Origin: an uncultured Marvinbryantia sp.
GTDB taxonomy: Bacteria; Bacillota; Clostridia; Lachnospirales; Lachnospiraceae
Length of the DNA stretch: 64,000 nt
Direction: 5' to 3'
Assembly: GCF_905201705.1 (NCBI RefSeq)
Contig: NZ_CAJKOX010000005.1
Location: 62,001-126,000 of the forward strand
The notes beneath the pieces were generated by a model. It was given only the letters and a program-made list of their open reading frames with translations, was not told where the DNA came from and ran no database searches. Shown piece after piece: positions 33,954 through 43,838 of this stretch. The position numbers and the translations under genes were made by a program. Numbering within the stretch: position 1 is the first letter of the stretch; each line of letters begins with the position of its first letter.

Positions 33954-35345
33954 CTATTCCTGCCCGCTGTCCATTCCCGCGTTTTCCACGGTCAGATTTT
34001 TTACCCATTTGTATTTTTTATAATGATGATAAACCGCCGGCAGCTTCACAAATTCATCCAGATTCAGCCAGAAATAAACCCAGAGAACCGGCAGCTTCAG
34101 CACAAACGCCGCTATTGCTCCGGCCGGTATGATAATCACCCACATCGTCACCGCATCGCAGCACAATCCGAATTTCGTATCTCCCCCGGCGCAGAAGATA
34201 CCCGCCACCACCGTGGAATTGATGGATTTTCCAATCAGATAATAGCTGCAGATAAGCAGCATCCCTTTTAAATATTCTTTTGCCGAAAGGCTTAAATTCG
34301 ACGCAAACAGGAAGATCACCGGGCTTAACGCCAGAAGGACGATTCCGGACAGCGCCCCTGCCAAAAGCGCAATCCTGCACAGCTTCCGCCCGTATTCCTT
34401 CGCCTTCTCCAGGTTTCCTCTGCCCAGCTCGTTTCCGACAATAATCCCGCTCCCTGCCCCAATGCCAAGACAGAAGCAGGCGATAATATTTTTTACAATA
34501 TTCGCGATGGAATTGGCTGCGACCGCATCGCTTCCCAGATGTCCCATAATGACGGAAAACATCGTAAAGCCGCATCCCCATACCAGTTCATTTGCCAGAA
34601 CCGGGGTCGTATAGTGGATGTAATCTTTTCTTAACGCGGAGTCCGGCGCTCTCAGGTACTGCAGGCGGATACGGACAACCTCCTCCTTCCGGTTTTCAGC
34701 CAGTACCAGGAGCAGCTCCGCTATCCTCGCAATCAGCGTTGCCAGCGCCGCTCCCCGGATTCCCATCACCGGAAAACCGCACAGCCCGAAGATAAACACC
34801 GCATTTAATATCAGATTGATTACAACAGCGGACGAGCCGTATATGGTGCTTCTCATGGTTCTTCCGCTGTTTTTCATAATGCACAGATAAATCTGCGACA
34901 CGCCCATACAGAGATAAGAGCCGCTCACAATGCGCAGATAAGACGCCCCCGGAGCAATCAGCTCTGTCCCGTTTGTAAATATCCGCATCAGAAGCTCAGG
35001 ACAGCAGACCGCCGCCAGAAAAAACAAAACGGAAACAAGAACAGACAACCGCAGCGCGATTGCCAGCACCTGCTCCACCGCCCATCGGTCTCCCTTTCCC
35101 CAGTACTGCGCCGCCAGGACAGTCGCCCCGATTGTCAGCGCCGCGTAAAACAGATTCAGCACAAACGAAACCTGTGTTGCAAGAGAGACCGCAGAGAGCG
35201 CCGTCTGTCCCTGCATTCCCAGCATCAGGGCATCCGAAGCGCTCACGATTGCAGACATAAGATTCTGCATCGCAATAGGCATCACCAGTGCAAACAGCTT
35301 TTTATAAAATTCTCCGTTTCTTTTTGCCTTTTCCCTGTATTTCAT
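33954..35345 (-). CDS. MATE-family efflux transporter
   Basis: A 463-residue membrane protein with twelve helices in two halves; the first begins LFALVMPIAMQNLMSAIVSASDALMLG, a standard MATE start. Start at 35345 (MKYREKAK) with GGGAGAG 7 bases upstream. It is divergent from an AraC gene (35466), the likely regulator, and followed by the two acetyltransferases. Substrate unknown. It is distinct from the MATE at 20841. Confidence 0.93.
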   Translation of the reverse strand: MKYREKAKRNGEFYKKLFALVMPIAMQNLMSAIVSASDALMLGMQGQTALSAVSLATQVSFVLNLFYAALTIGATVLAAQYWGKGDRWAVEQVLAIALRLSVLVSVLFFLAAVCCPELLMRIFTNGTELIAPGASYLRIVSGSYLCMGVSQIYLCIMKNSGRTMRSTIYGSSAVVINLILNAVFIFGLCGFPVMGIRGAALATLIARIAELLLVLAENRKEEVVRIRLQYLRAPDSALRKDYIHYTTPVLANELVWGCGFTMFSVIMGHLGSDAVAANSIANIVKNIIACFCLGIGAGSGIIVGNELGRGNLEKAKEYGRKLCRIALLAGALSGIVLLALSPVIFLFASNLSLSAKEYLKGMLLICSYYLIGKSINSTVVAGIFCAGGDTKFGLCCDAVTMWVIIIPAGAIAAFVLKLPVLWVYFWLNLDEFVKLPAVYHHYKKYKWVKNLTVENAGMDSGQE

Positions 35346-35465
35346 GCCGTCTCTCCCTTGCCGGTTTATCTTTGCGCTGCTATAATAATAGTAAAGCAGG
35401 CAGCGGATATCTAGCATTTTCCGCTTTAATTTTTATAACAATCGTATTCAGGGAAGGGGATACAG

Positions 35466-36350
35466 ATGATAAACACTGATATTATGCAGGATGCGTCAGA
35501 AATCGTCCACTATGATAATCCGGGCGTCCCGCTTTACATCCGGACCGGCATTTTGTCAAACTATCCGGACATGAAAGCCCTCTGCCACTGGCATGAGGAT
35601 ATTGAGCTGATTTATGTGATCGAAGGTGAAATGAATTACCGTATAAATGACCGTGATATTCTGCTGAAAGAAAAGGATTGTCTGGTCGTCAACTCCCGGC
35701 AGCTTCATTACGGCTATGCCCACCTGCGCCGCGAGTGCCGGTTTATCTGCATTCTTTTTCACCCAGGACTGTTAAACGCCAGCCCGAAGATTTATCAATA
35801 TTACGTGGCTCCTTTTATCGAAAATAAAAATATCGCGTATTTTCACTATACGGCGGATTCTGCGAATCATGAACAGGTGCAGGCACTGCTAAACCGCATA
35901 CTTCTGCTGAAAACGGAAGAAAAGGATGCCTATGAGCTGGAAGCTATAAGCACCCTTTATCTTCTGTGGCGTATTCTCTTTCTGCAGCACAAATCCCTGC
36001 TGGAACAGGAACCCGCATACGATTACAGCGACCTGGCCCTGCAGAAAAAAATGGTCTCATACATATACGAGCATTACCAGGACACACTGACGCTCGACGC
36101 CATAGCCGCCTCCGGAAACATCAGCCGCAGCAAATGCTGCATTATCTTCAAACGCTACCTCCGGCAATCGCCCATCGATTTTGCAAACAAATACCGGCTG
36201 GAGGTCAGCCGGTATCTGCTGGCAAACACCCGCTCCAGCATCGCCCAGATTGCGGTATCCTGCGGTTTTAACCATTTAAGCTATTTCTCTAAGCTGTTTT
36301 GCCGGGAATACGGATGTACTCCCACAGAGTACCGGAGGAAGACACTCTGA
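35466..36350 (+). CDS. AraC-family transcriptional regulator
   Basis: A 294-residue protein with an N-terminal cupin (LCHWHEDIELIYVIEGEMNYRINDRD) and C-terminal double helix-turn-helix (LTLDAIAASGNISRSKCCIIFKRYLRQ and IAQIAVSCGFNHLSYFSKLFCREYGCTPTEYRR). It starts at ATG 35466 after GGGAAGGGG. Divergent from the MATE-acetyltransferase genes and convergent with the DapA-like gene, with only 3 bases between stops. It most likely controls the MATE side. Confidence 0.9.
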   Translation: MINTDIMQDASEIVHYDNPGVPLYIRTGILSNYPDMKALCHWHEDIELIYVIEGEMNYRINDRDILLKEKDCLVVNSRQLHYGYAHLRRECRFICILFHPGLLNASPKIYQYYVAPFIENKNIAYFHYTADSANHEQVQALLNRILLLKTEEKDAYELEAISTLYLLWRILFLQHKSLLEQEPAYDYSDLALQKKMVSYIYEHYQDTLTLDAIAASGNISRSKCCIIFKRYLRQSPIDFANKYRLEVSRYLLANTRSSIAQIAVSCGFNHLSYFSKLFCREYGCTPTEYRRKTL

Positions 36351-36353
36351 TTT

Positions 36354-37256
36354 TTAAAAATACAAATCATCAAGGAATAATGTATGTTGCAGTTCTTCGA
36401 GTTGCCCGTCATCCAGCGGCTGTAACGGTTTTCTTGGAGTTCCTGCATGATACCCGCAGAGATTCATGCAAGCCTTCACCCCTGCTACGCCGTTGCGTGC
36501 TCCTGTCTGCCGGATGCGTCCGCACAATGCATGATAATATGAAAGAAACATTTCCTCTCCCGCTTCCTGCCACAATGGAAATAATCTGGCACATGCCTGT
36601 GGAAAATAATTTGCTGCAGAAATCACTGCACCTTTTCCGCCTCTTTTCAGACAGCCATACAGAGTATTCACAGAGCCGGACATTATGTGAAAATCGTTTC
36701 TTTCTCCTACTGCATCCATATATGTATTCATCATATTCTGAGAAGTATCCTTTATTCCATGAATATTGGGATGCTCTGCCAGCACTTTCAATACCTCGCT
36801 TGAAATACATACTGTATTTGCAAACCCCGGTGCACAGTAAAGCAAAACCGGAATCCGACTGAAATCGGCTACAGCGATAAAATATGCAATCAATGCCCTG
36901 TCATCCATAGCCTTTTTAAAATAATGCGGTGTCAGTACCGACAAATAGTCCACTTGCAAGCCAGCATTCTGTATTCTGTCGATGAATTTTTTCGTATGAT
37001 ACAGAGATTCTCTTCCCACTCCCGCAATCAGCCCTTTACTTTCTGACCGGCATTCCACAAATGTTTTTATTACACGCAGAGATTCTTCATCATCCAGCAT
37101 CCGGAATTCCCCATTGCTTCCCAGGCACATATATCCTGCCACATCCGTCTGATTCCATTTCTCAATATTATATGCCATCATTTCCTCAGAAACCGTCTCC
37201 CGACAGTCGAATGCAGTAACTGCGGGAATATAAATTCCTTCCAGACTGTTTTTCAT
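36354..37256 (-). CDS. DapA/NanA-family aldolase (dihydrodipicolinate synthase-like)
   Basis: A 300-residue TIM-barrel protein. Visible family positions are the YIPAVTAFD start, GSNGEFRMLDDEES (like GTTGE), PVLLYCAPGF with the Tyr, and HGIKDTSQN with the Schiff-base Lys. The family includes dihydrodipicolinate synthase, N-acetylneuraminate lyase and 2-keto-3-deoxy sugar-acid aldolases. As the last gene of a sugar-acid operon it is more likely a keto-acid lyase or dehydratase than DapA. Starts 12 bases after the transketolase stop. Confidence 0.85.
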   Translation of the reverse strand: MKNSLEGIYIPAVTAFDCRETVSEEMMAYNIEKWNQTDVAGYMCLGSNGEFRMLDDEESLRVIKTFVECRSESKGLIAGVGRESLYHTKKFIDRIQNAGLQVDYLSVLTPHYFKKAMDDRALIAYFIAVADFSRIPVLLYCAPGFANTVCISSEVLKVLAEHPNIHGIKDTSQNMMNTYMDAVGERNDFHIMSGSVNTLYGCLKRGGKGAVISAANYFPQACARLFPLWQEAGEEMFLSYYHALCGRIRQTGARNGVAGVKACMNLCGYHAGTPRKPLQPLDDGQLEELQHTLFLDDLYF

Positions 37257-37267
37257 ATCATTCTCTT

Positions 37268-38206
37268 TTATCCTTCCACCAGAAATTTTTCAGCTTCCAT
37301 TGCAATCCCCTGTGCATCCAGCCCGTAATACCTCAGAAGCTCGTCATAAGGTCCGGAAATTGCGTATTCTTTCTTAACCCCGTGCATTTTTACCGGGACC
37401 GGACAATGTCTGCCGCACACCTCCGCTACAATGGAACCAAGACCGCCGCTAATATAATGCTCTTCCACTGTCATAATTTTTCCAGTCTTTTTTGCCGCGT
37501 CTAAAATCAGTGTTTCATCAGCAGGCGATACCGTAGGCATTCCCACCACCATCGCGGAAATTCCCTTTTCTTCCAACAGATTCGCTGCACAGAGCACATT
37601 TGCCGTCGATGTTCCGGTGGTAATAATGGCAAGGTCCGTACCTTCCCGCAGGATACTTCCCTTCCCGATCTCAAATTCCTTTTCCTCCCACAGCTCCTCC
37701 ATCGGCGGATTACCGATCCGCATATATACCGGACCTTCGAAATCCAGCATTGCTCTTGCTGCCGCCCGGATCTCGCCCGGAGTCTGCGGAGCCAGTATAA
37801 CCACACCCGGTATCATGCGGATAATCGCAAAATCCTCCAGAGAATGATGTGTCGCTCCCAGGTCTGAATAGGTAAAGCCGCCGTTTCTTCCAACGATCTT
37901 CACATTCTGGCGCATATAACCGCAATCGTTGCGAAACATCTCAAAATTACGGCAGGTGACAAACGGCGCGATCGCGCAAAAGACCGGCGTCTTTCCCATC
38001 GCAGACAGACCTGCGGCGATACCTGTCACACCCTGCTCCATAATTCCAAATTCAAAATAGCGCTCCGGGTGGTTTTTGGCAAATTCTTTAAACCCGGAGC
38101 TTCCTCCGCTGTCGGCAGATAAAATCACAATATCTTCCCTGCTTTCAGCGATCTCCGTCACCGCAGCGCCAAAGGTTTTTCTCGGATCCAGCTTCTCCCC
38201 GATCAT
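37268..38206 (-). CDS. Transketolase, C-terminal subunit
   Basis: A 312-residue protein covering the pyrimidine-binding and C-terminal domains of transketolase: YFEFGIMEQGVTGIAAGLSAMG (catalytic Glu), TYSDLGATHHSLEDFAIIRMIPG and GGLGSIVAEV. Its ATG overlaps the stop of the N-terminal subunit (ATGA, 38203-38206), the normal coupling for split transketolases. Together they move two-carbon ketol units between sugar phosphates using thiamine diphosphate. In this operon the pair probably processes a ketose phosphate made in the same catabolic route. Confidence 0.9.
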   Translation of the reverse strand: MIGEKLDPRKTFGAAVTEIAESREDIVILSADSGGSSGFKEFAKNHPERYFEFGIMEQGVTGIAAGLSAMGKTPVFCAIAPFVTCRNFEMFRNDCGYMRQNVKIVGRNGGFTYSDLGATHHSLEDFAIIRMIPGVVILAPQTPGEIRAAARAMLDFEGPVYMRIGNPPMEELWEEKEFEIGKGSILREGTDLAIITTGTSTANVLCAANLLEEKGISAMVVGMPTVSPADETLILDAAKKTGKIMTVEEHYISGGLGSIVAEVCGRHCPVPVKMHGVKKEYAISGPYDELLRYYGLDAQGIAMEAEKFLVEG

Positions 38207-39066
38207 ACTTTCACCTCCAGCTCTGTCCGCATTTCTTCTATTTTATTCTCTACCTCGGCAACCGCGCGCCCAAGCTCTTCCTTCGAGGGGCTCCAGAAAT
38301 GGCAGGATGCCTTATTTTCCAGAAAAGAAATACCCTTTCCCTTGACCGTATGCGCTATGATAATCGTAGGCTGCGTGCCCTCCGCAGGAATAGCATCCAG
38401 CGCGCACATGATTTCCTGCATGTTGTTGCCGTCGATCTCCATCACACGCCATCCAAAAGCTGCAAAACGTTCTCCTGCCGGCATGAAATTCATGATATCC
38501 TCCACTTTGCCGCTGATCTGAAGACCATTATTGTCTAAAAACAATACCAGATTTCCCAATTGATGATGCGCGGCAGCCGCCGCTGCCTCCCAGTTGGAGC
38601 CTTCCGCCAGCTCACCGTCTCCCATAACGGTGTACACGCGAGATTGCATCTTATCACACTTCATTACCAGCGCCATGCCCGCCGCGATGGCGAGCCCGTG
38701 CCCCAAAGCACCGGTATTTGCCTCAATACCGGGAAGCTTATGCATATCCGGATGACCGGGAATCGGTGATTTCAGCGAACCGTAGGTATCGAGAATATCC
38801 TTGGAAAAATATCCTCTCTCCGCCAGAACAGCATACTGGCACATGCATTTGTGCCCTGCCGAAAGGATGAAACGGTCGCGCTGCTCCCACCCGGGATCCT
38901 CGGGTTTTCCTGCCATCTTGTAAAAATAAAGTGCTGTCACAATGTCAATCGCGGACAGGGCACCGCCCAAATGACCGTGCCCGCCTGCCTCAACCATCCG
39001 CAGCACATTTCTCCGGCATTTCCAGGAAATATATGTCAGTTCCTTTGCGTTTTTGGAAAAAGCCAT
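38203..39066 (-). CDS. Transketolase, N-terminal (ThDP-binding) subunit
   Basis: A 287-residue protein with GGHGHLGGALSAIDI, IPGHPDMHKLPGIEANTGALGHGLAIAAGMAL and the thiamine diphosphate motif GDGELAEGSNWEAAAAAAHHQLGNLVLFLDNN. Ends where the C-terminal subunit begins. This split form, about 290 plus 310 residues, is common in bacterial sugar-catabolic clusters and is not a broken full-length gene. Starts directly after the isomerase stop (39067). Confidence 0.92.
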   Translation of the reverse strand: MAFSKNAKELTYISWKCRRNVLRMVEAGGHGHLGGALSAIDIVTALYFYKMAGKPEDPGWEQRDRFILSAGHKCMCQYAVLAERGYFSKDILDTYGSLKSPIPGHPDMHKLPGIEANTGALGHGLAIAAGMALVMKCDKMQSRVYTVMGDGELAEGSNWEAAAAAAHHQLGNLVLFLDNNGLQISGKVEDIMNFMPAGERFAAFGWRVMEIDGNNMQEIMCALDAIPAEGTQPTIIIAHTVKGKGISFLENKASCHFWSPSKEELGRAVAEVENKIEEMRTELEVKV

Positions 39067-39510
39067 TTATCTCATAGCCCCCTCTTCGTAATCACAGATC
39101 TGCTGTACCTTCGGCATCGACCTGGAATGCACGTCAAACGTGCATCCCAGATATTCCTTCAGCATCATCTTGGCAACCTCGATTCCAGTCACCTGCGCTC
39201 CCATGGTAATGATGTTTGCACGATTGCTGAGCTGCGCCCGTTGTGCCTGAAATACATCATTTACCAGTGCCGCATAGGCTCCCTTCACCTTGTTTGCCGC
39301 AATGCACATGCCGATGCCGGTGCCGCACACCAGAACGCCGCGGTCATGGTTTCCCTGCGCAACATCCTGGGCAACACGTATAGCGACATTTGCGTAGACC
39401 GGATCTGTGCTTCCAAAATCATCACATTCATGCCCAAGCTCCCGGATATACTGCGTCAGCGCCTCTTTAAAAGCCTGGGCATTCGGATCACATCCAATCG
39501 CTATCCTCAT
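39067..39510 (-). CDS. RpiB/LacAB-family sugar-phosphate isomerase
   Basis: A 147-residue protein with the RpiB/LacA pattern: MRIAIGCDPNAQAFK, LGHECDDFGS, GVLVCGTGIGMCIAANKVKGAYAAL (active-site Cys) and NRANIITMGAQVTG. RpiB interconverts ribose and ribulose 5-phosphate; relatives isomerise galactose 6-phosphate or tetrose phosphates. His in the usual second position is changed to Asn (CDPNA rather than CDHAA), suggesting a non-RpiB substrate. It adjoins the transketolase pair, so a pentose or tetrose phosphate is likely. Confidence 0.88.
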   Translation of the reverse strand: MRIAIGCDPNAQAFKEALTQYIRELGHECDDFGSTDPVYANVAIRVAQDVAQGNHDRGVLVCGTGIGMCIAANKVKGAYAALVNDVFQAQRAQLSNRANIITMGAQVTGIEVAKMMLKEYLGCTFDVHSRSMPKVQQICDYEEGAMR

Positions 39511-39530
39511 CTTCTGCTCCTTCGTCCGCC

Positions 39531-40802
39531 TTACTGATTGTATTCGCCAAGAAGCTCGGTAATACGTCCGTCAACCGTTGCGATCGCATCATCAAGGCTG
39601 GTGCCTGTCAGCATGGAATTATATGCTTCTCCAAAAATATCCTGCACTTCCGCATATGCCGGGAAGGTGGAGTACGTAAGAGAATACTGCATACAGTCTG
39701 AGAATCCGATGTACTCCGGTCCGGTAAATGCTTCATCTTCCAGAGCACTCTTCGTAACCGGAATACGTCCCGTAGCAGAGCCAAAGGATACTGCATTGTC
39801 ATAGCCCGCCATAAATTCCAGGAAATCCGCCATTTCTTCCGGGTGCTCACACGCCGTCGTGATCGTGTAGCCGGACACCTGCAGGTTCGTTACATGACGG
39901 CCGTCTTCTGTCGTTGCTGCCGGAATCGGCACACTGCCAAGCTTGCCTGCCAGCTCCGGATTACGGTTTAAAATTGCTCCCACTGCGTTGCTTCCGGAAA
40001 TAATAAGACCGGTCTGCTCATTTGCAAAGTAAGTAACTGCATCCTGGTATGCTGTCTCGGATGCGCCCGCAGGAACCACGCCGTCCACCAGATCCAGATC
40101 TACAAAGGACTGCAGCGCTGTTTTAAATTTGTCGGAAGTCAGGTCGCTCTCCCAGGTGCCATCCTCGTTCTGCCATACCTCATCTACTCCAAATGCTTTT
40201 GCATATATAGAAAAGCGTGCCTCACCGGAACCGTTTCTTGCACCTACCATGGAAAATCCATAGTTACCGGAAATTTCCGTAAACTTCTTCGCTGCATCAC
40301 GGAAATCATCCATTGTCTCAATTTTTTCAATTCCTGCCTGCTCCAGCCAGTCTGTCCGGTAAATCAGCGCTATCGGAATCTGGAACCACGGAACAAACAT
40401 CAACGTATCATCCAACGTGCTGTAATTGATAACCTCTTCCGAAAGATCCGCACGGAATTCATCCGAAATATAATCATTTGCATCCGCCACGATTCCCATA
40501 TCCAGAGCCGTAGACATAAATGCGCAATTCATAAAAAACGCATCCGGAAGATCATTTGACGCCGCCATGGTCGTCACCTGCGCATCCAGATCATTATTTG
40601 CCACCGAAATATACTCGATTTTTATATTCGGATGCTCTGCCATATACGCTTCCGCCATCGCGGACTCCAGCTCTGCCTCATCCTCCGTCTGCAGACAGGA
40701 CATGATCGTCAGGGTAATTTCTTCTTCTGCATTCGCAGCGACTCCCGAAAACAGGGACGCCAGCATAGATACACTAAGTACAGCCGCTAATTTTCTCTTC
40801 AT
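39531..40802 (-). CDS. Extracellular sugar-binding protein of an ABC importer
   Basis: A 423-residue family 1 solute-binding protein: signal peptide (cleavage near ANAEEE), then ITLTIMSCLQTEDEAELESAMAEAYMAEHPNIKIEY and a C-terminal lobe with AVSFGSATGRIPVTKSAL. No lipobox Cys. It encodes the capture protein for the two permeases upstream in the operon; no ATPase gene is in the cluster, so a shared MsmK/UgpC-type ATPase elsewhere is expected. Ligand most likely a sugar acid or its oligomer, from the neighbouring dehydratase and kinase. Confidence 0.9.
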   Translation of the reverse strand: MKRKLAAVLSVSMLASLFSGVAANAEEEITLTIMSCLQTEDEAELESAMAEAYMAEHPNIKIEYISVANNDLDAQVTTMAASNDLPDAFFMNCAFMSTALDMGIVADANDYISDEFRADLSEEVINYSTLDDTLMFVPWFQIPIALIYRTDWLEQAGIEKIETMDDFRDAAKKFTEISGNYGFSMVGARNGSGEARFSIYAKAFGVDEVWQNEDGTWESDLTSDKFKTALQSFVDLDLVDGVVPAGASETAYQDAVTYFANEQTGLIISGSNAVGAILNRNPELAGKLGSVPIPAATTEDGRHVTNLQVSGYTITTACEHPEEMADFLEFMAGYDNAVSFGSATGRIPVTKSALEDEAFTGPEYIGFSDCMQYSLTYSTFPAYAEVQDIFGEAYNSMLTGTSLDDAIATVDGRITELLGEYNQ

Positions 40803-40915
40803 AATTTTTCTTCCTTTCTTTACTCGTTTTTAATAATATTGCTTATCTGCCGCACCCTGTAAATTCTTCTCATACACCCCCATTCCTGTATCCACGGCAG
40901 ATGCTATATCCTTCT

Positions 40916-41767
40916 TTACTTCACAGCCCCGGCGGTCAGACCGCTGATAAAGCTTTTCTGCATAAAAATAAAAGCAATGATCAGAGGCACCGATGCCACC
41001 AGCGAGGCAGCCATCATATCATTCCACGCAATTCTGTAATAGCCATTCATTTCGGCAATTGCCACAGCCGCCGTTTTCATCTTATCGTTCATGATCAGAA
41101 TTGCCGCAAACATATACTCATTCCAGCATGTGATAAATGCATAAATCGCGGAGGATACCAGTCCCGGCCGCACCAGTGGCAGAGTAATTCTTAGAAACGT
41201 CTGTATGCTGGAGGCTCCGTCGATTGCGGCAGATTCATCAATTTCTACCGGAATCGTCCGGTAATACCCCACCATCATCCACGAACAGAAGGGGATCGTG
41301 AATGAGATATAAACCACGCAAAGTCCGACCAGAGAGTTATTCAGCCCGTAAATGCTGAGGATTTTGTAAAACGGCACCAACAGCATAATAGACGGGAACA
41401 TCTGCGTCATCAAAATAAATGACAGAAATGCACTCTTCCCCTTAAAATTAAATCTGGTGGCTCCATATCCTGTGAGCGCTGAAGCAATCAGTGAAACCAG
41501 AACTGCGACCACCGTCACAAGCAGGCTGTTTCGGAAATACAGCGCAAAATCATAATCTCTCCAGATTCTCATGAATGACGTAAAGGTAACCTCCAAAGGC
41601 AGAATACTGCCATTCATCTGATAAATCTCCGTGTCACTTTTCACCGCAGTGATAAACATCCACAGAACGGGCAGAATTACCATACACGCCCCAAGAACCA
41701 ATACGATATAGGAGAGCGCACCTTCTGCTTTATTATGCATTGATAAAGACCTGTTCTTTTTACGCAT
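40916..41767 (-). CDS. ABC sugar permease, MalG type
   Basis: A 283-residue protein with six membrane helices and the EAA-like cytoplasmic loop (EIDESAAIDGASSIQTFLRITLPLVRPGL). Its start overlaps the stop of the partner permease by 8 bases. Together the two form the channel of a CUT1-type importer. About 110 bases separate it from the binding protein gene. Confidence 0.92.
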   Translation of the reverse strand: MRKKNRSLSMHNKAEGALSYIVLVLGACMVILPVLWMFITAVKSDTEIYQMNGSILPLEVTFTSFMRIWRDYDFALYFRNSLLVTVVAVLVSLIASALTGYGATRFNFKGKSAFLSFILMTQMFPSIMLLVPFYKILSIYGLNNSLVGLCVVYISFTIPFCSWMMVGYYRTIPVEIDESAAIDGASSIQTFLRITLPLVRPGLVSSAIYAFITCWNEYMFAAILIMNDKMKTAAVAIAEMNGYYRIAWNDMMAASLVASVPLIIAFIFMQKSFISGLTAGAVK

Positions 41768-42632
41768 TCTGATCCATCGCCCTCCTCATAATTTTACTGA
41801 TCAGCCAGCAGATAACGAATACCACGCCCGCACCTGCCGCGGCAACTCCGTAGTTGTGATAGGAAAATGCCTCTTTATATATGGAAATACTAACCGTCGC
41901 TGTCGTATTGTTCGGACCTCCGTCTGTCAGCAGCTTAATGATGGTATAATGTTTGAACCACCATACCGTATCCAGGATCACTGCGGTTGAGATAACCGGT
42001 TTGATCATCGGAACCGTAATGCGGAAAAATGTCTGTACGGGATTTGCTCCATCCAGCTTTGCCGCTTCATACACATCCTCCGGTACGCTCTGAAAACCCG
42101 CCATCATATTTACCATGATCAGCGCGTATCCCTTCCAGATACACACGGCAGCGAGAATGGTAAATGCAAAACCAGTACTCAGCCATGCCTGATTTTTCTC
42201 CAGAATTCCGAGGCGGATCAATATATTGTTAAACACACCGTAATTTGCATTAAAAATCCACTTAAACAGCAAAGCAACGACCACATCCGGCAAAAGCCAT
42301 GGGATGATCAGGATCGTGCGGAATATATTGACGCCCGGACGTTTTTTATTCATAGCAAGCGCAAGGATCGTTCCCAGGATCAGATGTCCCAAAACAACCA
42401 CTATCGTAAATTTGAAGGTCGTCAGGAGGCTCTTTACCATACTTCCGTCTTTGAAAAGCGACAGGTAATTTTCCAGCCCTACAAATTCCCACTTAGTCGT
42501 AAGATTTGTCTGCATGACGCTTAAATACAGCGCATAGCAGATCGGGTATACGACAAGTGCTGCCAGCAGAACAAATGTCGGAAATATAAAAAGATACGGT
42601 GTAATGTTGAATTTATTTTTGTTTCGTGTCAC
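41760..42632 (-). CDS. ABC sugar permease, MalF type
   Basis: A 290-residue protein with six helices and loop DVYEAAKLDGANPVQTFFRITVPMIKPV. Start chosen at GTG 42632 (VTRNKNKFNITPY), 10 bases after AAGGAGG; an earlier in-frame GTG at 42659 would include that site in the coding region. Lies 20 bases after the dehydratase stop. Confidence 0.92.
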   Translation of the reverse strand: MTRNKNKFNITPYLFIFPTFVLLAALVVYPICYALYLSVMQTNLTTKWEFVGLENYLSLFKDGSMVKSLLTTFKFTIVVVLGHLILGTILALAMNKKRPGVNIFRTILIIPWLLPDVVVALLFKWIFNANYGVFNNILIRLGILEKNQAWLSTGFAFTILAAVCIWKGYALIMVNMMAGFQSVPEDVYEAAKLDGANPVQTFFRITVPMIKPVISTAVILDTVWWFKHYTIIKLLTDGGPNNTTATVSISIYKEAFSYHNYGVAAAGAGVVFVICWLISKIMRRAMDQNA

Positions 42633-42652
42633 CAGCCGGATTCCTCCTTTTT

Positions 42653-43819
42653 CTACCACTCTCCGAAGGAATGGTCATCTGCAAATGATACGCGTGGTGT
42701 CTCCCAGCGCCCGTCATATGCATATTCCTTTAACGCAGTCTCATCTATCTCAATGCCCATGCCCGCGCCCTGCGGAATGTCAATATAACCATCCCTGATC
42801 TCAAACGGTTTCTTCAGATACGGACCGCCCAGATCCCATCCGTCCTCAAATGACGGATGCTCCTGCGCCGTAAAGTTTGGGATCACCGTATCCACCTGCA
42901 GGCAGGCTGCAAGCGCAAGCGGACCAAGCGGGTTATGCGGCGCCATAGAGCAATAGTAGGTCTCTCCCATCGCAGCAATTTTCATAACCTGCGATATGCC
43001 GCCTGCATGACACAGATCCGGCTGCAGCACAGTTGCCGCCTGCTTCTCCAGCACCTCGCGGAATTCATATGTAGTAAATTTCCGTTCTCCCGTAGCGATC
43101 GGTATGGTAGTCATCCTCGCCACCCTTGCCATCACATCCACATTTTCCGGAAGCACCGGTTCCTCCACAAACATCAGACCAAACGGCTCCAGCTCTCTGC
43201 AAAGCCACGGTGCCATTGCCGGTGAAACCCGTCCGTGAAAGTCGACAGCCAGGTCGATATCATCCCCGATCGCTGCCCGGATTTCTGCTATCCGCTCCAC
43301 AAAGCGTGTCACCATCGCCGAAGTTTCAATATGCCGGTATGGGCAGATAAACGGTGTTTTCAGGGATTTAAAACCCTTTGCCACTTTCTTTTTCGCATGT
43401 TCGACCAACAGGTCACGACACTCCCGTTCTTCCATTTCGGCATAATCAACATTGCCAAAAATATGCGCATACATGCGGATGCGATCTCTGGATTTTCCTC
43501 CGAGCAGCTGCCACACCGGAACATTCAGCCATTTTCCTTTGATATCCCAGAGTGCCTGCTCGATTCCGCTGATAGCGCTGAATACGGCGGCGCCGCCCCT
43601 GTAAAAACCACCTGCATACATCAGCTTATACAGATATTCAATATTACGCGGGTCTTCTCCGATAATCATATCCTTCAGAGAATCCACGGCAGCCGCTGTA
43701 ACCAGATTTCTTCCCTCCAGATCGCACTCGCCCCATCCGGTAATTCCTTCATCAGTAGTTACCTTCACAAAAATCCATCTTGGTTTTACATGAAATGTTT
43801 CTACGCCTTTGATCTTCAT
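42653..43819 (-). CDS. dgoD: Galactonate dehydratase-like enolase-superfamily enzyme
   Basis: A 388-residue protein of the mandelate racemase/enolase superfamily. It follows DgoD closely in pattern: GWGECDLEGR, MYAGGFYRGGAAVFSAISGIEQALWDIKGK, LAVDFHGRVS (metal ligand Asp and catalytic His), FVEEPVLPEN, IATGER, LQPDLCHAGGI and MAPHNPLGPLALAA (second catalytic His). DgoD removes water from D-galactonate to give 2-keto-3-deoxygalactonate. Start at 43819 with AGGAGG upstream. Kinase and aldolase genes upstream continue that route; an epimeric acid is possible. Confidence 0.87.
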   Translation of the reverse strand: MKIKGVETFHVKPRWIFVKVTTDEGITGWGECDLEGRNLVTAAAVDSLKDMIIGEDPRNIEYLYKLMYAGGFYRGGAAVFSAISGIEQALWDIKGKWLNVPVWQLLGGKSRDRIRMYAHIFGNVDYAEMEERECRDLLVEHAKKKVAKGFKSLKTPFICPYRHIETSAMVTRFVERIAEIRAAIGDDIDLAVDFHGRVSPAMAPWLCRELEPFGLMFVEEPVLPENVDVMARVARMTTIPIATGERKFTTYEFREVLEKQAATVLQPDLCHAGGISQVMKIAAMGETYYCSMAPHNPLGPLALAACLQVDTVIPNFTAQEHPSFEDGWDLGGPYLKKPFEIRDGYIDIPQGAGMGIEIDETALKEYAYDGRWETPRVSFADDHSFGEW

Positions 43820-43838
43820 CCCTGTCCTCCTGTTATTT

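Noticed and set aside
37268..39066. Transketolase broken into two pieces by a frameshift
   Set aside because: The ATGA overlap and clean domain boundary match the natural split transketolases found in many sugar operons.
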